The position numbers and the translations under genes are program-made. This document shows positions 1-13,800 of a DNA stretch of 64,000 bases, piece after piece (position 1 is the stretch's first letter; each line of letters begins with the position of its first letter). Source of the DNA: Parelaphostrongylus tenuis. Its lineage: Eukaryota > Nematoda > Chromadorea > Rhabditida > Metastrongylidae. The notes below the pieces were generated by a model. That model saw only the letters and a list, made by a program, of their open reading frames with translations. It searched no databases and was not told the DNA's origin. Location of the stretch: NCBI GenBank assembly GCA_019055375.1, contig JAHQIW010007345.1:213396-277395 (forward strand), written 5' to 3'.

Positions 1-944
1 GGTAGAAAAACCGGACTTGTTTGGGGGAATTAAAACACCAATTGACAAACTGATAGACTGGCTTTGGTTTGGAATTGTGTAGGCTAGACATGCTCTGGGT
101 TACACCAATGCTGAACATTTCTCCACTTTATTTTGAGGGAATATGCCATTCACAGTGACGGTTATGCTGGTCTCCTTTGAAAATTAAAAAGGCTTCAAGT
201 ATGGTTACAAATACAAACAAATGCAAGATGTTTTTGTGTATCAAGTTCGTCACTGAGGTATTGAGGTGTTTGACGAAGTAAATTACCTGTCAAATTTGGC
301 CTTCCCAAGTTCTGAAAACTTGGAAAACCGCCCACGCTCGAGCCAGTACTGTGTCGATTAAATCTTGCCGTTAACAAACCGCATCTGTTCAGGAAAAACA
401 GTGAAGTATTTGATCTATGTAAAGACTTGTAGAATGTTCTCCTCAAGATAATATCTGTTTGATGAAATTTTTTTCACCGATAATTATCATATAGATGTGC
501 AAGCCACACCTGCCAGACTCATCAAATTTTATTCAAGCCAACGAGAAGGAGGTTTCCAGTATTTTACATTATCATATCTTCCTTTTTAGGTATAATAAAC
601 AGCTGAGTATAGATAATAAAAAAGTTGCCGTGAAGAAGAGAGAACAACGTGATTCTCACAATCATTTCTGTACAATATCAGAAAATCCTAAGGAAGCAGA
701 TTGCTTCACGTTGTTACTGGCGCTTTTTACTAAGACACGGTTGGGTATTCTATGGAAACAGTGCAATCCCATAAATATGATAAAATTTTCAGGCTGGGCA
801 GAAGGGGCGCATTGACAGTTCAAAACTTACTTGGATTGATAATATGAGTAAAAAAACTAGTAAAATGGCAAAGTAGTGTCAAAGTAGATTAAATAATATT
901 TCCTATGGCTCTTAAAAATGAAATATTTGTAATGCGTTGTCAGG
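1..944. other. No recognised gene or repeat
   Basis: AT-rich sequence. Short open frames on both strands (for example 195-446 minus and 495-815 plus) lack a recognisable domain or a convincing exon structure. An acceptor-like TTTTCAG at 784-790 opens a 27-codon frame, too little to call an exon. Confidence 0.5.
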
Positions 945-1178
945 AGTGCTCTACGGTGCAGACGTGGGCACTGGTTCAATAACATGTTCTGAGCTTAGCG
1001 AGCTTCCTATCCCGCCACGGTCAGCTAACTGCATAAGCCATGTCTGGGAGGATAGCAGCACCGACTTGCTAGATCGCTGGGTTAAGGCCCAAATATGCAT
1101 TCGGTCACCTCTAACGGTGCTTGAAAAGTTATATGCAGGGCGCACTCTTCAAGAGTTGTTCAAAGCCGACGACTCTTG
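945..1178 (+). mobile_element. Degenerate tRNA-related SINE (family B)
   Basis: This is an old copy of the same SINE seen at 13654-13925 and 29262-29555. Shared landmarks, in order, are a GTGCTCT..G..CACG-like block after the A-box position, a TGGTTCAATAA B-box relic, a GGGAGGATAGCAGCACCGAC block, a block ending in GCATTC followed by ACCTC, and a GCAGGGCGCA..CTTCAAG tail. It has many substitutions and no intact Pol III promoter. The open frames over it (937-1305 plus, 951-1145 minus) are by-products of the repeat. Confidence 0.6.
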
Positions 1179-4150
1179 TAGCTTCCGCCTCTCATCAAGG
1201 AGAAAAGTTTTTGTTCTATGCATCAGCAAAGTTGATCAGGCTTCTGACAATTTGCGAATTCTTTCAATTCATCACATTCATTGTTATGCTAACAGTCGTC
1301 TTTAAATTGAAGCATGGCAAGGCTCAACATTAGTATTGATCTCGCCGATGTTGATGGACTCTAACAAAAAAGAGGAAAATAGAATAACACAAACTTGATA
1401 GGTGATGAAAACTCGGCTGATCAAAAGAAGGCAAAAAAACTCCGCTCTACTTTAATCAAAGGAAAACTCCATGTTTTGTTTGCTGAAGCGGATCGGATGT
1501 GGTGGCAAAAAGGTTAACGAGCGTCGCTCAATGTCACCAACGTGGTTTTTTTTTTCATCTTCTCTTCCAGCTTTGATGAAAACGGTTGATGGGATTCGCA
1601 ACTGAATGATGTACATTTCGTTTAACAAAAAAAAGGCTGCAGTGAAGCAGGAAAATAATCAATGAAAATTGTTTTACCCTGCAGTGTCTGTGATTTATCT
1701 AAACACATAATGCTTGCCACTTAATATACCTTGATTATTACATAAAACGACAAACAGTCTCGGCTTATTACTGATATGAAGTTTTTCTCAGAAAATGCTA
1801 GTTAGAAACGTCATGAAATTGTGAAAAAAATTTTCCTCAATTCCGTTTGAGGTACGCATGATCTTTTTCGTTGTATTTTTTCGTCTACTGAGTGTAACTA
1901 TAAATCAAGCACATTGCTCTTATTATTTGAAATATTTTGCTGCTACGTTGAGTTTTTTTTTACATTTATTATTCGTGTCCATTCCATACGGCTACCGTGA
2001 TTTATAATAGCGATTGAATGAAAATAAAGCCAATTACCAGTGAAATTACGGCTCAAGGAGTTTGTCCGAGGAAAGGTTTTTGTAAATTGATTATAGAGAG
2101 CAATCTGCTAAGAGCTACTACTGACATAAAATTTTTTTGACGAGCTATCAACTGGCAACAAAAAGGTGGTGTAAAGAAGCTCTGTGAAACAAAATGAGGA
2201 AAATCGCATAAGATGCAATGCATTACGTCCACTTTGCCTTCTCACGCATCGTAACATGTGATCAATCTCGCTCATGCTTTGTATAATGAGCATAAAGCTA
2301 TGGTTTATATGATCATAATCTTCACTTTTTTCTCTAAAATCATTGACTGTCTCTGTTAATAGTATGTACCATCAAGATATCGTCCACTCGCAAAGTAGTA
2401 AACTCGAAAACAAACTGATAAAAACGTAATTATGATTTAGGTTTTGAACAACTTTCAGAGGAACTTTAAAAAATCTGTATATTCGTACAAACATCTCATG
2501 TGTATCATGTAGAAAATTTTGATAATAGTAGAGCTATCCTTTCAACAAATTACAAATAAATTCATTAGGTAAATAATCATCTAGGAGCGTTTCGTTGACC
2601 GGTAGAGAAATTGAACCGTCACGGTGCTATTTTGCGCATCGAATTTCCCACAACACACTCCGACACTAGCTCTAGATGATGTACACCTTATATCGCATAA
2701 TTGCTTTTTATCCAATCAAATTCGCTTTCTCTAGAGAAATTCTGCTGGCTGCGATAGGGTGAATTTTACCAAAATATCGATCATCGTGAGAATATAAACG
2801 TTATGTTCACAACTTTTTCTCAGCTCATCAGTACAACATTCCTGACCTCTCTCTCTCTTCTCTGTGGAGAAACACATTCTATCAAGATTTATGACTCTAT
2901 AGAAAATGAAGCTGAGCAGTAATAGAACATATAAATTACCGAGCGAACAGCACTCTGCTTAAGTAAACAAAAAAATGACTACGGCTGTATAGCGAAGTAT
3001 CCGGTGTTTTCTAGACGAGGGAATATCTCGAATTGCTGCTGGCATTCTTAAACTGTACATAATTCGATAGCCTAAACTAAATGCATCTGTGAAAATCGAA
3101 GAAAAAGATGGTTTAATTCCAAAGTCTCCGTTTTAGTTTAGAAGAGCAAAAGTGTATAATTAATGGGACATCGTGCTTAAAGCACTCAACAACTTTTCAA
3201 GCTCGCTGTTCTGTTCTTTCGAAGCTTTCAAGGCAGTTGATTGAGATGTTAACAACTTGACGCGACGATTGATGTCCAGTCATCCACGAATTGTTCCTCC
3301 AGGAGCGCCGTTGTTTTTGTCTAGCTGGCATACCAGCTTTTTTCAGCATCAACTTCATTTGCTCACACGGTCGGTCCTCTTAACATTCATCGTGCTTCAA
3401 ACAGAAAGCCGGTCGCCTTCAACGCTAATTGATGTTACCCTTTTTGTGAATCTACAAATTGACCAAGACCCGTCAGCTCCATCATGTCACCAGTGAAATC
3501 CAAAGACTCCTCGACTGTGGTTTTGATTCTATACCCACACTCAAGAATCGTCATGGATGACGGTTCTGAGACAATGAAAAGGATAAAAGAGGTGCAAGAT
3601 TCGTGCAATACGAAGAGACGGAACAACTAAGATTCACTTCAACAGATAAGTGAGGAGCCTAGAAAATGCGTTTTCCTGTTCTTCTAAGAGGAGTTGATTT
3701 TGCATTAGCATTCTACTGCTTTGACACATCGCATAAGCCTATTTAGTATTTCGCTAAGCTTTTTATTCCAGGCTACCTTCGATAGGCCTTTTTTTCAAGA
3801 AAAACGTACCATACTCTAGTTAACATTTGCTTTCTTCCTTAAATTGCTTGTATACTTTTGAAGAAGAATTACTGTGTATTTGAAAAAACTTTCTTTTGAT
3901 CTGAGTCATTTGTTTAATATCTTTAGCCAGGGTGAACGCTAATGGCTGGAAATTTGCGACATAAGCATTATTCTTGATGAATTTATTTTATTAACAATAT
4001 AAAGTATAATATATTTTACTTCTCATTGTAAAACGGAGTCAGACTGTACGAGAAAGGGAAAAATCAAAACCGTTGAGACGGAAATGCGAACAGCTTCGAA
4101 AGCTCTAATCATCATTTCGATCTCCTTAGAAATACCATGATAATCCTCAC
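1179..4150. other. No recognised gene
   Basis: Mostly AT-rich sequence. The part at 3440-3660 is poor in stops in five of six frames. A possible minus-strand acceptor at 3659-3660 opens 36 codons ending in a stop at 3551, compatible in phase with the candidate exon at 4151-4327. Because several overlapping frames are equally open, this is not called as coding. Confidence 0.4.
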
Positions 4151-4327
4151 ATCAATCAGCTGTTGGCCTCCTTGAGAAGTGCACAAGATGTTACTGTTGT
4201 TGAAGTTGAAGACAAAGTCACGATGCTCCTCGTTGCCTTTGGCAGAGTCTCGCCCACCCTTCTGGCTTGCCACCTCCGACACCGCCCCCACCACTTTCCG
4301 ACGCGTGAGTTTCCTTGATTTCGACAT
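4151..4327 (-). CDS. Candidate first coding exon, unrecognised protein
   Basis: On the minus strand an ATG at 4327 opens 59 codons that end in phase 0 at a GAT/GTGAGG donor (4149-4150). The N-terminus is very basic (Lys/Arg in the first 11 residues), followed by a charged, polar stretch and a more hydrophobic DFVFNFN segment. A TTTAG followed by ACC lies about 14 bases before the ATG and could be a trans-splice acceptor. The composition looks coding rather than random, but the family is not recognised. The next exon was not secured; a phase-compatible candidate ends at 3551. The gene, if real, runs towards the left edge. Confidence 0.3.
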
Positions 4328-7300
4328 TTGTTGAGGTCTAAACTACATCATTCACATTTTCTCCACCAACTACTCACATTTTCACTAAACAAATGCTCGG
4401 AGCCCAAGCACTGAGGACTAAGCAGGTGTGTCTATTCTATCAATTCATGATTTTTCTTACTGTTTTTCTACTCTATTCCTGTGTAACTTTGTAAGCTCTA
4501 AGTGACTTTTCTGGTCTAGTAAACGTCTCTAATTCCTCAAATATTTAACTTCGCTTTTCTTGTTGTGTTTGCCTCCTTTTCCACCTCACTATTGAAACTT
4601 ACAGCTGTTTTTCTTTGACAAATAAGGCAGCGAGAAGCTCGTGATGGGGCTTTAATTGGTATTCTGAGCGCTCTCTTACCCTTATTTGTACTTTATGCTA
4701 TTCTTAGTCGAAATTGCTATTTGACGTTTGACGCATGATGCGTCTTTGTTTACGTTTCTTGATATTTTTGTCTTCACACTGCGAAAAATGTTCTACTCAA
4801 AATACCACTTTTATCACATCTATGTGATTCACTCTTTAACCCTTACATATCCATAATTCATTTCGGGTTTCCTTCAGATAGTTTATTGAAAACTTCTACG
4901 TTTAATGATTATTCCATCTTTTTGAAATCTACCAGAGCATCGCTACGGGCGAAATACCAAGAAACCAAGCCTCTTCTACTCCTCGTCAAATTCAGTTTCT
5001 TGGAAGTTCACCAATTATTCTCGCGACGAATTTTCTTTCTAGACTTTAAACGTGCTCTAGTACTTTTTCTTGTAAGTTGTGTGCCTAATTTACTCGTTGT
5101 TATGACCATCTATAGTTACTCATGACTTTCTGGTCCTTCCGACTGAGAGATCGTCCAGTTACTGGCTCAACTAAGTCCGTCGTCTAAATTACCAGCAATT
5201 ATTCTCTAAAAACCATGAAAAGCAGAGTTTCACAAGGAAAATCTGCTACCAAAACTTCCAGCATTCAGAATTTTATTGTTGTTCCTTTTGCGCACAAGAT
5301 TTATTTCATTCTACGTGAGCGCTATTAAGATGAATGACGATATGGGAAAAAGTTGGCATCTACTAAATGTTTATTTGATTGAGGATATTTCTTTCTTATA
5401 TACATTAATCTACAAGCAAAACGTGGAAGAAAAAACAAAAGTGAAATGCTAGGTCGTAGTGATTTCAATTTATTCCATACATTTACAGCTACTTTGGAAA
5501 CTCTTCTATCTCTTAATCTAAATGTGCTGCATGTTTGAGCTAAATGCCAAAGCGGCAGTTACTTTTAATTCTTCCTCCGCTGATCACTCATCCATCCCCA
5601 CCGGCTACACCAATACTCCTCTAGCATCGATATTGGAGACAATTTAAGAGAAATATAGAAGATTTTCCATGTTTTTCTAAACGACGGACCTTATAAGCTG
5701 GTTCCTTTCTGTCGATAGCATGAGTTTTCCACGGACAACATGTGTTTTGTGCGAATGGCTACCGGTTCATGAAGTGCCGATTGATAAATAGGAGTGCTTT
5801 AATGAGACAGCTGACTTCTGTAAGTTTTTGGAGTAAAAAAAGTGATAATGTGGTAGTCCACATTAAGTGGTACGAGGTGAACAATGCATAATGGCTATTG
5901 AAAAAGTCACATAAGTTCACATGTTCTTAGTGAAAATTGTTGAGAGTGTGAAATAGATGTGATGTGATGTGACGGGCGAGATATAGGACATGTGATGTAT
6001 CGTAGGATATTTTGATTAGATCAATGAAGAATTTTCATTTAGAGAGAACGCATGCCACTATCGTACTTCTTAATTAATTCTTCACAGCTGTCGTCCTCGT
6101 CGAATATTCAGTTAGCTGAGAAATTTCAGTGGATAATCTCGTTGCTTGTCTGATAGAAATTGAAAGATGTCTAGATTAAGCCACTTTCCTTGAATATATG
6201 TTTTCCCGGGACTTTGTGTGTATATTTGTACGTATGTAGGTATACATGCATGTGTGTATGTATGCGGTAAGCTTTCAGTGCAAGAAAGAAGTTTATGTAT
6301 TATTTTCAGCTAACTTTTCTATCAAGTATTTTGAACATTAATTTATATCCAAGACAATTCATAGTTCTTCAAGGCATTCAGTGCTCGTTAGGTTGGAATA
6401 TTCTTGTGTTATCGAACTCATAATCGCCTTTTTGCGAAATCGCCTAGCGTGTTCTCTACCTCATTTTCTTTTCTTATCATGTGATTCGAGTTATTGGATC
6501 GCACTAACTCGGTTTAATTTGTGCTTCTTTTTCTAGTTGATATGATCGCGGTTTAGGAAAAGTTAAGCAGTCACCTGTCAGATGTCAAAATAATTACAAC
6601 TCAACTTAACGCCCGTCAATTTGCAACTAATGGAAACCGAAGGCATTAAACTAATGATTTTCTCGAGGAAAAGGCAGAGATCATCCTCACACAATCGTAG
6701 TTCTTAGTCAAATTCTAACAAAAACTGATAAGGAGAGATCTTGAAAGCGCATGGGAAGTAGTTTAGAATTGTCTTCAGCAAATAATTATCGCATGTTCTT
6801 AGGAAGGAACCCAGCGAGCTATAAGTGAGTGTTCACACAGCTGACGATGTGAACCTATTTCCTCATCCAGAACAACAGGCATAAACTCCGCCATATCTAA
6901 GGTGGGAGTATTTTCTTCTCCTTGGAAGGTACGTAGCCTACTGGGTGGCTTTAATGCCCAACAGATATTAATGTGTTCTTTGCTGGTGACCTTTCCGGTT
7001 ACCCCAGTAATTATGGGATCAAAAGTATTATCTTCTCCATCCTGACGCCTATGATAGTCTTCATTGTGGATGCATGCTAATCCTCTGCTGCTCACTTTCT
7101 CTTTGGTCCCCTGTGTGTCGTATGTCATTCATTTGAGCGCTTTGGAATTCTCTCGTAGTTGATTCACATACAGAGCATTCAATAGCTCCCTACCAATCAA
7201 TTGAATAGATGGAATAAATTTCTTCGCCACTACTAGTTTTACAACTCACAACGAATTTTCTGTTAGACAGCTGTCTGATGTTCCAATCAAGAGAAATTTT

Positions 7301-7914
7301 TTATAACCAAAATCATTTGTGAATTGTGGTTTTTTTCGATGCGTCTGGTATTTTTCACATGCGGGCGACAGTTTTATCTACAGCAATAAATCGTTGTGTA
7401 ATATCTCAGGCGTGGCAGCACACTTTCATTTGTTCAACGCCCGCATTGTCGGCTTGGTGTAGCACCATCAGTGCCTATTAATCGAAAGAAAACGTCAGCT
7501 CTCGGCTCACGGCTAATATTTGAAATTTCGGGCCACTCTGCGTGAATTTACACATCCAACTGTTCATGCTCGCCACCGTATTAGCTATCACAAAATTCTT
7601 GGGAGTCTCTGTCTTTTCTTCAAAATTTTAGCTCTCTTCACCTATGAAAGGATACTACACTTACGTGTTGGTGAATTTGAAGTTGGGAAAGAACGAAATC
7701 ATAAATCACTAAAATGAAAAGCTATATTTCAGAAGCGAAGAATGTATACGAATAGAGATCCTACACATAATTAGAGACACTTAGGTATTTGATAAAAACA
7801 ACCGTATCCGTAATTCGCAAGACCGACTTTCTCTCTGACTCCACATTCTCTTATAGTTCCTTATTTCTATTATTGAGCCAAATTTGAGGTTCTGTAATAT
7901 TATATATTTAAATA
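4328..7914. other. No recognised gene; weak TG/TA microsatellite
   Basis: A low-complexity TGTG/TATG tract lies at about 6217-6265. A frame at 4876-5124 follows a CCTTCAG acceptor-like site but has no credible donor. Nothing else could be supported. Confidence 0.4.
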
Positions 7915-7955
7915 GCTGCCGTTTCGACGAACTCGCCATCTTCAGAGCCTGGAAA
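7915..7955 (-). repeat. PLE-terminal / decayed hammerhead-like signature
   Basis: On the minus strand the order GGCTCTGAAGA, then a GGCG/CGTC-flanked spacer, then GAAACGG resembles the hammerhead core order CUGANGA...GAAA. It also resembles the 3' region of the PLE copies at 31111-34775 (TCTGAAGAAGGC..GCCGAAACGTC). There is no convincing stem I, so it is read as a relic. The AT-rich sequence beside it (about 7815-7914) shares AAGACCGACTTTCT with the left flank of the PLE composite. Confidence 0.35.
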
Positions 7956-10781
7956 GATAAGATCGCCCTCAACACACTCAGCTAAACGCCTCCAATACTT
8001 CATTGAAAAGGAATCACCGAACCTGAATTCCACATGCATCAAGCACAAAGATCAATGTCTAATATACTTACCGCTTTCCATAGTCCGTCACCGAGTTGTT
8101 CAAGTGGAGAGCACCGAGCAGAGATCACACGAACTCGTAATGTATCTGCTGCATCAAAATAACAGTCTTATAAACCGTCTCATACCAGTGAAAGGTTACT
8201 ACGCTTTCATCATTGGGGATTTTCTAAAACGAAATAATATCGAGTTGTAGACAACCTGGTCTTTCTAGGCTTTGATCAAGGTGATCAGCTATGTGAATAA
8301 ATAATATCATAGAAACCTTGTGTTTGACTTGATAAAAAAACAAGAATTCGTATTGTATTTTGTTCTACCAAACATCTTATTTACAAAGGCTGGTTTTTCC
8401 TCTTTGCACAAAGGCGTTTGCACAGGGTGGTGCTAGCGGAAAAATGAAATAGTGCTGGGACTCTGGGTCTTATGAAACCACTTTTTCCAAGGTAAGATAT
8501 TTGACGGCCTTTCGAAGAACAGTTACATTCCAAGTTCAGCTTTTTTCCAACAACTAATTGTATACTGACAATCATTTTGCTTTATTTAGGACTCCATAAA
8601 AATTAAAAATTTGCCATGGATTCTCTAAAAACTTTAGAAAGCTTTTTGTGGAAGAGTAATGTTTATTCCATTAGCCCGATGTTAAATGTACTGCAATTGT
8701 CCTTGTCGGTCGGCTTTAAGGAATGATAGACAACATGTTGCACTCTATTTGGATTGACGACGGTGTTATTTGCTATATGTAGTGATGTATCGTCGTAGAC
8801 ACTCTACATAGCCAACGTTCATGACAAATGACACACTCACAATGTGATGGCCGCTGCACTTTTGTCATGCTCGCAAGTACGACACTTCACTCCGTGATCC
8901 TACGAATCCTACGTCATCTCGGATTCACTCATCTAGATTCTTGTCACACGACGATTTTTTCCATTGGACAGCTGACATGAAACGATCGGTTCCGTGTCTA
9001 CCGTCCTGAAGTGTCATCAGGTGATGGCAGGCCGCTGTACGACCATCTTGTGTGTGGAAAACAAATGTATAGAGTAGAATAGCTTTTGAGATTAAGTAGA
9101 GCAGACACACTATTGAGTTGTTAACAAACAGAGAAATAAGAGCGGTTCTTGAAAATGTAGTGACACAGTAATGACGTGATGCTAAAAACACAGCTCGAGT
9201 GACGTGATTCCGAAAAAACAATTTTATAGCTTTCATTCTTATTCCCTTGCCTTCGATGTCATCAACGTTGAAAAAACGCTATCTGGAGGACGATAAAACT
9301 TACTTGGTTTTTAGTCAGTATTCTATCAGATTTGTGGTCAGATGTGTGTTTATGAGAGCTGAGCGTTTCGACCCTGATGCAGTTTTTATATGTGCACTTG
9401 ACACTCGACAATGCGTAAACAGATTAATGATCGCTAGCATCTTTTATTTTCAACAATGGAGGAATTGTTGCTACTGTGGATGAACTTGTGACTACTCTTG
9501 CTGTCTTTCAAATTATGCTCTTTTACTTTGCCTCCGGAGAGTTTCCGATGAAATTAAGCATGTATTCTATTTGGCTCTTTACTGAAGAATGTTAGTTGGT
9601 GACCTTTCAATGTTTAATGAGAATTTCAAACTTTGAATAAGTGTGCAGTGAGTACATGGAGTGCAGAGCTGCATGCTTTGCTAAAGAAAGTTAACGAGGG
9701 ACGCACCTACAAGGAACGGCAAAGTAATTTCCGTCGTCGTCCATTACTATTTTGAACGGCGTGGTAATGAGAAAAACTCAGCAATAGGTGTAATCTCTAT
9801 TTTATATCCATTTCGTTTTTTTTGTCAGGAAGTTTATATCACCCTATAAATAAAAAGAGTTCTGATAGTATGATCAATTTTTTGACTTTATTTATTTATA
9901 CGGTTCAACTTCACGTAGTGTGTGAATCTCAACACCTCGTAATTGGTCCATTGTCTCACTCGTTATCCACCGAAGTTTCTGAATTTTGCTTGTACGTTCG
10001 AGTACTACTTGAGGACTATGTCGTCCTTATAAATGTCGCTGAACAGAGGTCGTACCTTTCTCTAAGCAGGTCTTGTACCTGTCCATCAACCCTGCGAAAT
10101 AGAGGGCTTGAGTGTCTCTACACAGGGTCGAACCAGAGACCATGCGTGTAATGCACGACATCTTCATCCATGAAGAAAGATTGCATTTTTGATTTGAAAA
10201 GATCAAAATAGGAACGCAAAATATCAGCATAGTTCGAAATCAGTAATTATTAGAGAGATCCTGGTTATCTGCTTCATTTCTGAATTCAAATCGAATTCGT
10301 CTTCAATTTTTCTGAATTCAACTAGTATGTCTATAACCGTACTTCAAATGGCATCGTGAATTTATTCTGCGGCTCCTTCTTTATCTTGGTATTTTTTATC
10401 AAGTTTAAATCCATTATATCAAGAAGCGCTGAAATGTCATTTCCTCTCAGATGTTATGAACATAAAAGGGTGGTAGTACACTTCTAATTCCTTCTTCATT
10501 AAGACGAGCCGGAGTTGATTTTCATGATGTGACAAGAACAAATGAATGTTCACTGATGTCTAGCTCACTTTTTTGACCTTACTATCCTTTCATATCAGAA
10601 TAGTTTTGAAAAAATTCTTTACTATATCGACCCTGTTTTGCTATTATTGGTACTTCTACTCTTGCAATTAGCTAAATAGATTATTATACATGAATCATAC
10701 CAAATGAGCCGTATCAATAAGGACATCACATCTTCATAAGGTTAGATTTTCTATTGTTGCAAGTAAGCAGTACATTTTCAG
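7956..10781. other. No recognised gene
   Basis: AT-rich sequence upstream of the first supported exon of the next gene. Further 5' exons of that gene probably lie here or to the left but could not be identified. The minus frame at 8925-9236 has a locally coding-like 3' half but no clear splice sites. Confidence 0.4.
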
Positions 10782-10870
10782 AAAGCCGAACAGAAGGAAA
10801 AAGAGAAGCGACATCGTGAACGACTAAGAAGTATTGAAATTCAGCGCGACAAACTACACAAAGCCGCTTG
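10782..10870 (+). CDS. Exon: charged coiled-coil-like segment
   Basis: The acceptor TACATTTTCAG precedes 29 codons plus two bases, and the donor is TTG/GTAAGC. The phase (2) matches the next exon at 20048. Confidence 0.6.
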
Positions 10871-13800
10871 GTAAGCTCTAAATTTGCATCACAAATGCAC
10901 TTTGTTGTTTAACAGCTGTCAATTTTTCTACCGTTACGAGAAGGAAAAAGACAAACAACTGTTGTCAAAGTATAGATAACAAAGCAGTCCTCAAAAGAGT
11001 GGATGCGTTTGTTTGCATGCACAAGGAAGTCAATGAAAAATCACTGCTTGAGTGCGTCTCCTTTATTTCGTCTTTCAACTTGCTTATCAGCAATCACAAT
11101 TGTAAAGTTACTGACAGAACCATTCATTGACTTGAAGGGAAAACAGGCGAACTATTTATAGAACAGTAAGCATATAGTGAGTTTTGCGAGTTCTTTCATT
11201 AGTCAAGTAAAACGTATTCTCGGTTCTCAAATCTCAACTGTATAGAGTTTCTGTAACCATAATGGACGATGTGCGTCGCTAATACTCACAAGTAGCTAGA
11301 AAAAGTATTTCTTGGGCTTTTCTGTATATTCTTATATTGTTAACACTGTAGTTATCGACCGTCGAGTTAGAAGAACTGAGCAAATGGGGTTACCCTAATT
11401 CGCCTAAAACTTCCTACTTGCCTCGTTTGAGCTGCTATGTACAAAAGTATAGACCTTAGTGCCAGTCTTCAATAACTTGGACTTTGAGAAATGTTTGAAT
11501 TGAGTACAAATATCAGAAGAATCCTCTATTGATGTAACGAGCGGCCTAATCCTCTCTTATGATACAGTCAACTTTCAGCTCTGTAACTAAAGATTATCAG
11601 AAGTTGTTGTCAAGAAACCAGCATCGCCCGTTATGTGATAAGGAATAGCTGAGAGCACCACTGAAAGGCGGCGAAATGTCATTTAAATGATTGATATAAC
11701 TTTCCAGTTGTTAAGAGTGATCTTTTTGCGCCAACACTGGAAAGTCATGTCGGAAATCCTTTCGTGAGACCGCTTCTCTTCTTCCCCAACTACGGCTTGT
11801 CATGAGCAGCGACATAGAGCGCCCTAGGGAGTGCAAAAACATCAGTGTACATCAACAATAAAGCGCATGTTGCCCCATTAGGCCCGAATGGCCACCGACC
11901 CAGGCAGCTGGAGGCCGGCTCAACTAGATTACATCACAATACTGGGGGTATTCCTGGCATGGTGAATGCCATCGCTTCCGCTAAGTGTCGTACTTTCAAC
12001 CGTTGTGGTTCATCACACATGGCGTTTGAGGAAGGAGAAGGAAAGGAGGACGAAAACAAATGTTTAGCTTTTTCTACTGCTCTTTACACTATTTGAATAA
12101 ACAGTGCTGTGAAGAAAGAAAAGTCCTCGGCGATATTGTCCAACAAATTCCTTCACATTATTGTTTTATTTGGTTTCTTTTCCATTTCAAATCAGTATTA
12201 TGGCCAATCGCTATGGCCTGTCGGAGAATATCCTAATAGCTTGGGCAGCCACTCGAATACGGTCTTAGCACCCGTCCACTGCTAGCCATAGAAATAAAAT
12301 GGGCATTCGTAAAGTGATGTCTCGATGAGCACCTCATACGTTGATCGACCATCTCACATTGCAAAGTTGAGTGGCCACATTTTGGAGAAACTGAGCTGAA
12401 CCACGATAATACTCCCACCGTGTAGTCCTGATATTGCTTCATTGAATTACCATCTCTTTCGCTCCATAAAGCACTATCTGCGGGTGGAAGAATTCAAAGG
12501 TTACAACCAGCTCAAAAGTGCCCTCACCAACTTTTTTTTATTGCCAGCCTCATTTTCTTTCGGAGGAAGGCTTCAAATCTTTTCCCAGCAAATGGTTGCA
12601 AATCATTGATCTTGGAGGTGATTATATTGCTAATTACTTGATTTTTTCAATTAAATAATATGCGAATTGACAAAAGTATCGAAACGCGAAGAAAAGTTAT
12701 AGGACAACCTAATACACAGAGAATGAAAGACGCTTGTAGGTACATTGTAAAACACCGAGTATCACAGTCTCCAAAGCTCACCATTAGATTTAGTTTTGAG
12801 AGGAACTTAGGTAAGTGCGTATAGTCTATATAATATACCGGAACGATCGAATAACTTCTGCTTTTATTCAAGAATTCGCGATTTTTGCGAGGAGCGAAAT
12901 TTCTCTATTTCCGAAGCTGTTGGACGTTAAATATAAATAATAATGAAGTTAGTGCGATTTTTGACTATTTCTTGTTCTAGACTGATATGTATGAAGAAAA
13001 TTGATATCGACATATTGGCAAAGGAGAGTGGATTAAGGGGCGAGGTTTTTCCATACAAAGATAAATCCATTAATGATGTACACACGTCCAATGAAGCGTT
13101 TGCACTTTCTTAAAAATACTGAATAAGTGAGGAATTCTGAGAAAGTAAGGTCAGATTTCATTCTGTAGGGTACATGATGTACATCTCAACAGCAAGCGTT
13201 AAAAACTGGAAGGGGAGCAAACATGAAACTCATACTCCTTGCATTGGTAAGTAGTCCGTTTCCAAAAGTAAGATAAAGAAGCGCACTTTTCCGCTTTGAG
13301 CGGAGACGTCAAACGCAAAGCCTTTGTCATTGATTATTCCTAAGGGAATCGTAACCAACTTTAGTACCTTATTCATTGTATGAATGCTGGAATGCATATC
13401 TAGCATATACAATAACTTTCAATCACCTACCGCTGTATCGAGTCTCTGCTTTTACCCCCTCTTGGATAACTTTCGCTCCAAGTTACCGAGTCTGCCAGAT
13501 ACAAAAGAAAGCTCAGCGCGAAAATGGGATCGAGTTCACGTGCATATCTTTAACATTTTGCATTGCATGTTTAACCATTGCACTACCCTATGAATAATTT
13601 TCTTCAACATATTTTGTAATTTTTGCGAGTTATTTGTCGTTGCAAAATAGTGTATGTGGCGCTTTGCGTCGCACACGAGTTCAATGGTTCGATCATGCGC
13701 TCATGGCTCGCCAAGCTCTGCATTCCTCTGGACTCGGTAAATTCGCACCAGACTAGTCTCAAACTTATCAGGGAGGATAAACAGCACTGACTCGGTTCAG

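Noticed and set aside
3435..3658. Several overlapping minus- and plus-strand frames that look coding
   Set aside because: Up to five frames are open at once and no frame has both a domain and a supported splice partner.
4876..5124. Plus-strand frame after CCTTCAG
   Set aside because: No donor site in a compatible position and no domain.
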